The notes under the pieces were generated by a model, which was given only the letters and a program-made list of their open reading frames with translations, was not told the origin of the DNA and did not search any database. Position numbers and translations under genes: made by a program. A stretch of 64,000 nucleotides of DNA from Lycocorax pyrrhopterus obiensis (lineage: Eukaryota; Chordata; Aves; Passeriformes; Paradisaeidae), in the NCBI GenBank assembly GCA_014706295.1, contig JACSVZ010000038.1, forward strand, positions 3,038,001 through 3,102,000. Reading direction: 5' to 3'. Of this stretch, positions 51,603 through 64,000 are shown in pieces. How positions within the stretch are numbered: the first letter of the stretch is position 1; each line of letters opens with the position of its first letter.

Positions 51603-52070
51603 GGAATCACAGAATCCCAGAATGGCTGGAATCGGAAGGGACCTTAGAGACCATCTCATTCCACCCCCTGCCATGGGCAGGGACACCTTCCACTATCCCA
51701 AGTTGCTCCAAGCCCCGTCCGAGCTGGCCTTGGACACTTTACAGATGGGGCAGCCACAGCTGCTCTGGGCACCCTGTGCCAGGGCCTCCCCGCCCTCACA
51801 GGGAACAATCCCTTCCCAATATCCCATCCATCCCTGTCCTCTGGCAGTGGGAAGCCATTCCCTGTGTCCTGTCCCTCCATCCCTTGTCCCCAGTCCCTCT
51901 CCAGCTCTCCTGGAGCCCCTTTAGGCCCTGCAAGGGGCTCTGAGCTCTCCCTGGAGCCTTCTCTTCTGCAGGTGAGCACCCCCAGCTCTCCCAACCTGGC
52001 TCCAGCCCTCAGAGCATCTGTGTGGCCTCCTCTGATCTCACTTCAGCAGCTCCATGTCTTTCTTGTGCTG
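51603..52070 (-). mobile_element. CR1 LINE 3' fragment in ELAVL1 intron 1
   Basis: Starts GGAATCACAGAATCCCAGAATGG. The full 3' block ends in the CTCCATGTCTTTCTTGTGC region. Confidence 0.9.
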
Positions 52071-55000
52071 AGAAGGGTATTGTGCTACTTGGAGGGTGTT
52101 GACATGAAACTCTGAGCAGAGCCTGGTATCCTCTATCTGTCAGCGCTGGCTGTTAACTGGGGAAGAAGGGGAAATCTGGATCTGGCTGCAGATGTTCAGT
52201 GTCTCAGCCACAGGTTTCTGATTGCCCTTGTTCGTACGGCTCAAGCTGAGAGGGGCCCCGATCCCCGCCGTGTGTTGGACCAGCAGCGGATGGTAATTAC
52301 GGCCAGCCTGTATCTGATTTCTGGCAGCATCCCAGTGATGATTAATTTTGTTCCTAGGAGTTGAGTGTAGTTCATCAGACTGGTAAAGTAAGGTCATTGC
52401 TCTGAAGAATGCAGGTTATTTTTTGGCCTCAAATGCTTTTGTCTCTGAATGGCAATATAAGCATTGACAAAGACACCTTGATGATATTATATGGACATGA
52501 ATAAAAACAACTAAGGGAGACATTTAAAACCCTTCCAGACAAATGCGATTGCTAAGGAATGTCTAAAACTGCTTTGCTGAAATCTTAAAATTATGACAGT
52601 TGAGATTTGTTAGACCAAGAATATGCTCAAAACTAAGTTTATGCCCAGTGTTTATAAAGCAACATCAAAAAAAAGAGCTTAAATATGCTGTACTGAAATC
52701 AGTGATTTAGCATATGGAAATAGAGTTTGTGGAAATGCAGCAGCAGATTTTAGTAATGGCTACTTCCGGTCCTGAGCTATTTTTACTGCAAAACTGTTGG
52801 AATCTTAGGTGCAGTCAAGCTGAGGAGAACGAGGGTAGTGTTCTGGTTTCAGGTTTGCCAAGGGGAAAAGAATCAAAGAGATGAGATCTGTTACCTCTGG
52901 AAAACCCAAAGCATTGGCAGGTAGAAAGGGTTTGCTTGGTTGCCAAATTTACAAATAGAATTTACATATCAGTGTGGAAGGATCATATATGTACAACATC
53001 TGTGACAACATCCAGAGTTTCAGGGTAAAAGAATCTTCCTGTCTAAAGACAAACTTTTTTTTAGTGACCTTCAATAGCATGTGTCAGCCCTGAGTTAGTT
53101 TCATTTTTGTGGGGAGAGGCGGGAGGGTTAAAATGCCAATTGAATCAAACTGAATATTCAGTTTGAAGTTTTCCTGTTTGCTGATTTAAATTATGGTGAC
53201 TGCAGGGAAGAGGAATTCAGATGAGCCAGAGAATGTTGAACTGATTGATTGCTGTGGGACAGTAGAAGGAGAACTAGGGTAACTAGTTTGGGGAAAGAAT
53301 CTGTGACACTCCGCTTTCTGCCTTTAAATTTCCATGTGTATCCAATCATCATGTTCACAGTTCAGGAAGATGGCTTTTGCAGCAGAACTTAGGATTCATA
53401 CTCATGAAACAGAGCTGCCACTCAGCATGAGTAAGGAAAGGCGAGACCCAGACTCTTGCGTTGTGGTCACAGACTTTTTAGGAACAGCATCAGGCACCTT
53501 TTAAACATGGGCACACTCCTTCATACCTGATTTGGTTTTATTAATAAAAAAAGCATTACCCCCTGCCTTCACAAATGTACAGCGAAATAATCTGTTGGAA
53601 GACTTAGACGTGTTGCTTGCATATGAGTTGAGGCTTTGAAGTGTGTGACCTGTACACGCTGGGATGACCTTTGATTCTCAACTTCTTGCTGTTTCCCCTC
53701 ATACACTGTATAAATGCTGTTCTTGAATTTAAGACACAGTCTGGGTTTTGTGATTTCCCCCTCCCTGCAAATAGCTTTTGATGTTTGGTCAAGATTTGAC
53801 AGAATTTTGAAGGAATTTGAAGGAATAGTGCATGAATGCACAGTGAATCAAATAGCAACAGGGCTTGCACTGCACTGTCCTTGTCCTGTGGTCTGTCTGG
53901 GTGTTCATGGGGTGCAATATGCAGAGCTCTTGGGGACATTAAAAAGAGTTTGTATAAAGAATAAAAGGTGTTTTATTGGAGGTTATGGGGAAAGGCTCTG
54001 TGATGTACAGAGGTCTGGATTAAGTAATTGAGAGAGATGTGTTCTGGCTGTGGAGCACTAGGAAGCTTTTCTTTTTCTTGGGAGGCAGGTAGGCCTAGGG
54101 GAGGGTTTTCTGCTGGTGTGGCTACTCAGGTGAAACCTGTTCTGTTCCTTACAGTGGTTTCAGAGAAGAAAGTATATTGCTTTTTCTTCCCCCAGTGTCT
54201 GTCCATTCTCTGTTGTGATTAAATTCTTGCTTCTAGATCCTGACATGACAGCTGGCTGCAAAGCAAGTTTTGCATGACAACACTGTGTTGGATAGTTTTT
54301 GAAAACTGTTTTCCTGAAGCAGTTTAAATATATGGAGGCTCTTCAGGTCCTTCTACGTGCATGGCATTGGTTTTGGCACGTGTTCCAGCCTGGACATCTC
54401 AGCATCTCTGCACCTGCCTTCTGGATTGGTTTGGCACTTGCCTGAATGTAGTAGTGTCCTTTTTGTTCTGTTTCAGGTGTGGTCTCCAGGAAACGCTGGG
54501 CAGCTTCAGGATTGAGAGCCAGAGCAGTGTCTTAAGACAGAATTGTTGCCTCTTAGCCATGACTCTGGGGGGGAGGCATGTCAACAAATGTCCGTGTGCT
54601 GGAGAAACAGGAGAAGCGCTCTAATAGCCTTGAGGTTCTACTTGAAGCACCCCGCTGAGATTCATAAATACACAGGCAGAGCTCAAGAAAAAACCTGTGA
54701 GACTGAAGTGCAAGTTGATGAAACAGCTCATGGGCAGAACTCTGCAGCATCACAGGTTTCAGGGTTCCTATTCATGTATCACTGACAACACCAACAGGGA
54801 GATTTCACCAGTTCGGGAACTCTGTCAGGCACTGTCAACTGAAACCCTTCCTGTATAGAGTGTCCTGGGTGATGCTGACTTGCATGTCATTGCAGAGAAA
54901 GATGGAGGTTTTGGGTGAGTAGCTGGGACAGCAGCCTCAGGTCTGCTGTGCTTTAAGGACCATGCTGTGCTCACTGTGGCCCACTCCCAGTGCTCCAGTC

Positions 55001-55074
55001 AAGGTGCCATGAGCTCTGTGCCACAGAGCTCATTGATCAAGGAAGAATTTCCCATCTTAAGTTCTGCCCTAGCT

Positions 55075-55604
55075 GATCCATCATCCATCCCACCTGAAGT
55101 GCTGCCTCCATTTCTGGGGACCCCAGCACAAGAAAGACATGGACCTGTTGGTGTGAGACCAGAGGAGGCCACAGAGATGCTCCCAGGGCTGGAGCCCCTC
55201 TGCTCTGGAGCCAGGCTGGGAGAGCTGGGGGTGCTCACCTGGAGAGGAGAAGGCTCCAGGGAGAGCTCAGAGCCCCTTGCAGGGCCTAAAGGGGCTCCAG
55301 GAGAGCTGGAGAGGGACTGGGGACAAGGGCTGGAGGGACAGGACACAGGGAATGGCTTCCCACTGCCAGAGGGCAGGGTTAGGTGGGATATTGGGAAGGA
55401 ATTGTTCCCTGGGAGGGTGGGGAGGCCCTGGCACAGGGTGCCCAGAGCAGCTGTGGCTGCCCCTGGATCCCTGGAAATGTCCAAGACCAGGGTGGACGGG
55501 GCTTGGAGCACCCTGGTGTAGTGGAGTCCCTGCCCATGGCAAGGGGTGAAATGAGATGGTCTCTAAGGTTCCTTCCAACCCAACCATTCTGGGATTCTGT
55601 AAGC
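55075..55604 (+). mobile_element. CR1 LINE 3' fragment in ELAVL1 intron 1
   Basis: Starts near CTGCCTCCATTTCTGGGG and runs through GGGATATTGGGAAGGAATTG to CCATTCTGGGATTCTG. Confidence 0.9.
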
Positions 55605-56799
55605 ATCTGTTTAGGTGTCTACATTCAAGTTTGTGACCCCCATAGTGGTCTGGTGCCTTTTTAGTCCTGTGAACAAGGTGAAGGTAGACAAAGCCTCTTG
55701 TCTGATGTTGAAGACAGACAGTTCTTCTTGCCAGTGTTCCCTTTTCACATGATCTCCACAGATCCATACAGGTCTTCCTTCTTAGCAAACATCTTGCAGT
55801 GAAATAATTCATAGAAGTGATTCCTAGAATTCTGGATGGAGATACAGAGTGTCATTGGGAAAAAAACTTTTATTGGTCTGTTGCCAGAGCCAGTTAACCT
55901 CTGGGATCTGGTGCGCTTTTGTGAGAAGGTGGTTGTCATGGTCAGTGCAACATTTCTGAAAATAATGCCCTGGAGAGCTTTTCATTCCAGTCCTGGGAGT
56001 GCTGGCCTGGCTGAGGGTGCCTGAGCAGTCGTTGGCACAGGTGGTGAAGTGTTGGACTGTGTGGATTCGAGCACCTCCAAAATTAATGAACAATTTGGGC
56101 ACAGCACATATGGTTCCCATTGTTGCTCTGTGCACCCTTGGCATTGTAAGTTTTAGGGCATCTTACCCAAGGAAGAATGTGGCTGCTGCCTTTTCAAACA
56201 AGCTTCTGAGGCATTTGGTTATTTTTTAAAAAATTGTCATTTTAGGAGCTGCAGTGCAGTGGAACATAGTCCTGAAGTTTCAGTTTTTTGGGACATAGAA
56301 TTGAAGGCCTGTTTGGAAAGGTTGCAAACTACCAGTCTCTTTTCAGTCAGTCTTCCCAAATGGAGCCATTGGTCCTTCTTGCCATCATTGACCTGTCCAC
56401 CGGGAATATAAATGCATTCAGTCTTTGATTTATGTCATTGTGGGTTGTCAGTTAATGAAGTTCTAGATGCAAATTAGTGTCTAGGCCTGGTTCTCAAATC
56501 TGGAATATTTACTGATAGAAATGGTTTGTTATCTCTTTGGTAAAGAAAGATCAGGACATTGCCTCAGCATATTTCAGTGAGAGCAGAATAAAAACTTGTT
56601 TTCCAGTGTAGCATTGCTTGTTTCATCCATCCTGACTGTCTTATAGCACCTTTTCTTTTTGGAAATCTTTTCAGTATGCAGGGGTTACAATTCTTCAGGG
56701 GCCCTTTTTAACTTTGCTGGCATGAGAACTGGTCACATGTTGAGGAATACCCCTGGTGCAGATGGGCAGCAGCAGTGTGAGCTGCAGGTTGTTCTGGGA

Positions 56800-56905
56800 G
56801 GGGGTTCTTCAACTCTGACAGACTTGGGGCCATGACCACTTCCCTGGGGAGCCTGTTCCAGAAACTTTTCCTAATATCCAACCTGAACCTCCCCAGGCAC
56901 ATTGA
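56800..56905 (-). mobile_element. CR1 remnant in ELAVL1 intron 1
   Basis: Only the body block is left: CTTCCCTGGGGAGCCTGTTCC then CCTAATATCCAACCTGAACC. It lacks the tail. Confidence 0.7.
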
Positions 56906-59678
56906 GAAGGCCCTGGACTAAACATCGATATCAGGATGGGCACAGACTGGGAGGGGGCACAGCCCAGGGGGGCTTTGTCCGGGGTCCCTCCCCAGGGGCG
57001 CCAGCTCGAGCTGTTCTGTGTCACTGCACCACAAAGGAACCGGAGTCTGGGACTGCGCTATGGGAAGCTGGGGCCGAGCCGGTGAGAGGAGCTGGTCTGA
57101 CTGGGGGAGTGTGCAGGGAGTCCCACGGGGCCTGTGGGGTCACTGGAGGCACCACTGTGAAGAGGCTTTGGTCCCAGCAGTGCCAGTCTGGGGCGGTGCC
57201 AGTGGGACCCCCAAAGTGGCATCAGACCGGTCGGATGGGGGAGTTTCCTTAACACGCCACCAGCGGAGGAAGTGGTTTCCCACTGACTTCCAGGCTGGCT
57301 GGACAGTGTTAGTCCTGCAGCAGATTGTGTCAGTGCTCAGCGAGAGATTAGGAAGAAAGAAGCATCTTCTCTCTCAGTGCTCTGCTCCTTTAGCTCTTCA
57401 CTGTGCGTTTATTGCTCCTGCATGCTTTGTTCCTGGTATCCCATGAAAACGTTTGCCAGGCCTGTATGCAAGGGCTTCCTATGTTTTTTTTCTAAAAGCC
57501 TGAAGAAAAGCAGGTGGAAGCTTCCTTCTCACCTTCTAATGGCTGTGAATCAGCACTGCCCCAGGCACTGCTTGAGTGTCCTGGGAGGTGTAGACTGTCA
57601 GTATTGTGGACAGGTTAAAGGATGTGGGACAGTGATAGAAAGTCAGTAGCCACTTGCCAAACTCTTGTCAATTCTGCTTTATGCCAAATATAAGTGTGGT
57701 AATTTGCCATCATGGTGCGCTGGGAATGTTTCTCTGCTTGGTATCTGACTGTGGTGCCTCCTTTTCAGGCAGCAGATGCACCTTGGAGAATTAAAAAAAC
57801 TCCAAAACCCCAATCTTTTAAGTGTCTGTTCTTGAAATCATTGCAATATATAGCAATTTCTTAATCTCAGCAGCAGGAAGGATTTTTATCATAAATAAAT
57901 GGCAATAAAGGGCAAATTTGGTTAAAGTGAAGGAAATTTTAACTTTTTCGTCTTAAAGGTGGAAAAATGTCAATGTTTCTTCCTTTGCCTACTAAATATT
58001 CTAGTTGTGCTGTACAACTTGCAGACTCATCAACATATTGGTATGTTCTGCTTGTAGGGCTTGAATTTTGTAGAGGGCAAAGGCAAGCAAAGTTGCCTTC
58101 TATTAAAATAATTTTGAAAATGTGTGTTATGTGGTTTTATAACTTAGATACAATGACCAGAGACGGTTCAGCTGTTTGTTTACCAGAGCAGGAAACTTCT
58201 CTGAGATTGTGCTCGGCCAGTTCTGACAGAGCCAGGAGGGAACGTGTATTTAATGACAGAATTTGCAGTACAACTGAGATGACCTGGCAGCTTAAAAATT
58301 GTCTGCTGAGGGGAGTCTCTTCCGCCGCTTCCAGCTTTGCAGTGCCTCCCCCTGCTCTCGTATCCTGTGGCATTAACTGGTGCTTATCTTGCTGCAAGGA
58401 AAGCAGATTAAAACTGCTGACACAACAAAAAGGGCTTCCCTCCTGTGTAGTTTTCCATTGCTTTCCCAGTACAGGTTGCTTATCCCATGGGCAGAGGGTG
58501 CTGAGATGGGCTCATGTTGACACTTGAAATGCAGAAATGGGGGTAGAGCCTGATTTGTGGGTGAAGGGGAGCAAGAGCTGCCAGCTCTTAATGCATCAAC
58601 ACATACTGAAAAGATAAAGATTCAGTTCAAATCCACACTGTGTTAAATCTCAAATTAGCATAAGTCTTCTCATGGTTTATTCTGTAATAATGTGCTCAGG
58701 TATTGGTTTAAAAATTTGACCTTCGCTGTCAGACAGGAATTAACAGCAGCTGCTGGTGAAGGGCCTGGAAGTCCCTTCATGCAGGGAGCATTCCCTTTCT
58801 AGACCAAGGATTTCTGGTTGCTGTTTCTGACTTCCATTATTCAGCTTCTGGCCATCAGTAATGGTGCAGTTCCCAGAAAGGCTTATCCTTTAACAGATCC
58901 AGAACAGGATCTGTTGCAGGAACAGGGTTTAGATATCCTGATTTTGACTATTTCAAAGTGTTTGAAGTGCTTTAAAAACTACGATTCTGGCAAGCCATGA
59001 GCAGCTTGAGTCTGGTGTGAATTTTAGTTGTAGGTCAACTAAAACATCAGGATTCAGTCCCTGATGGTGGACTGAGGCAGAGAATGTCTTCCTGTGATAG
59101 GAATTCCAGATGTTTTCTCAATGCTTTCTTTAAAAAGCTGCAAAACCAGAAACTCTTGTCAAATACTCAGTATGCCCCTAAGTCAGTGTGCAGCACAGGC
59201 ACACCGGTTTCATACACACAGTTAAGCAGCACCAAAGGCAGCATTGAACAGTAACAGGCCTTGAGGTGCAGGATGGACAACATTTACAGGGGAAAACATT
59301 CAGAAAATTAATAGTCCCCAGTTGAAACACTGAACTGGGTCAGATCTGGCCGCTTCTTCTCACCCTGTCTGAAAGAGGTCTGGGCATAACATTGGAATTC
59401 AGGTTGAGGTGGCAGTTTGGTTGTGGCTGGTCAAGTAGCTGGACATGGGGGACCTGATTTTTACCTTGGCTGTTGGGAATACTTTGGTGTTTACAGGAAT
59501 GTCTTAAAAATCTGTCTTGATGCTTTTTATTAATGTAAAAAAATAGAAATCCGGAGGAGCTCTTTAATGGTACATAGTTCTGTAATATGTCGTGTTTGTG
59601 CTTCTGAAAGGATGAATTGTTCTGGAATTTTCAACAAATAGTGTTTTGTTTTGTGAGTTGAAAAAAATGCATTGCTGA

Positions 59679-64000
<4,322 letters not shown>

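Noticed and set aside
56030..56090. tRNA-like B-box (GGATTCGAGC)
   Set aside because: No matching A-box at proper spacing and no cloverleaf can be drawn.

Overview
This is nuclear DNA from a bird. The evidence is about twenty truncated CR1 LINE 3' ends, two solo endogenous-retrovirus LTRs of avian type, compact vertebrate intron-exon genes, and GC-rich gene-dense DNA like an avian microchromosome. The LTR sequences look like those I know from songbirds, so a passerine is likely but not proven. Three vertebrate genes can be read with confidence.

Left part (1-9.4 kb): a GTGCA-type minisatellite with a 47-bp higher-order period (about 560-765), then GC-rich DNA without a recognisable gene. This DNA holds two AT-rich islands dense in homeodomain, PBX/MEIS and OTX/CRX-type sites (about 2.56-2.83 and 4.61-4.87 kb). 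After it comes a complete three-exon complexin of the CPLX3/4 (retinal, CAAX-ending) type on the minus strand (8169 to 6762). Four exact OTX/CRX hexamers lie in the 650 bp upstream of its start codon.

Middle left (9.4-13.6 kb): MATK, the CSK-homologous kinase, on the minus strand. Eleven coding exons join in frame from the SH3 domain to the stop codon, and a very short first coding exon is proposed. In human, CSK lies close to CPLX3, and RAX lies next to CPLX4. The arrangement here, CPLX beside MATK with the RAX2 neighbourhood expected to the left, reads as the third copy of one ancient duplicated block.

Middle (14-47.9 kb): about 33 kb with no gene I can name. It is filled with CR1 fragments, two solo LTRs with 5-bp target duplications (27732-29149 and 33998-35110), a (TCCA)n array, and an orphan CpG island at 45.2-45.75 kb with two YY1-type sites and a presequence-like reading frame that runs into a CR1 copy.

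Right part (47.9-64 kb): the 5' end of ELAVL1 (HuR) on the plus strand. It has a CpG-island promoter with CCAAT, E-box, CCAAT and GC-box, a noncoding exon 1 ending at 48590, an 11.2-kb intron, and coding exon 2 (59805-59976), which carries the start codon and the first part of RRM1. The rest of the gene lies beyond the window.
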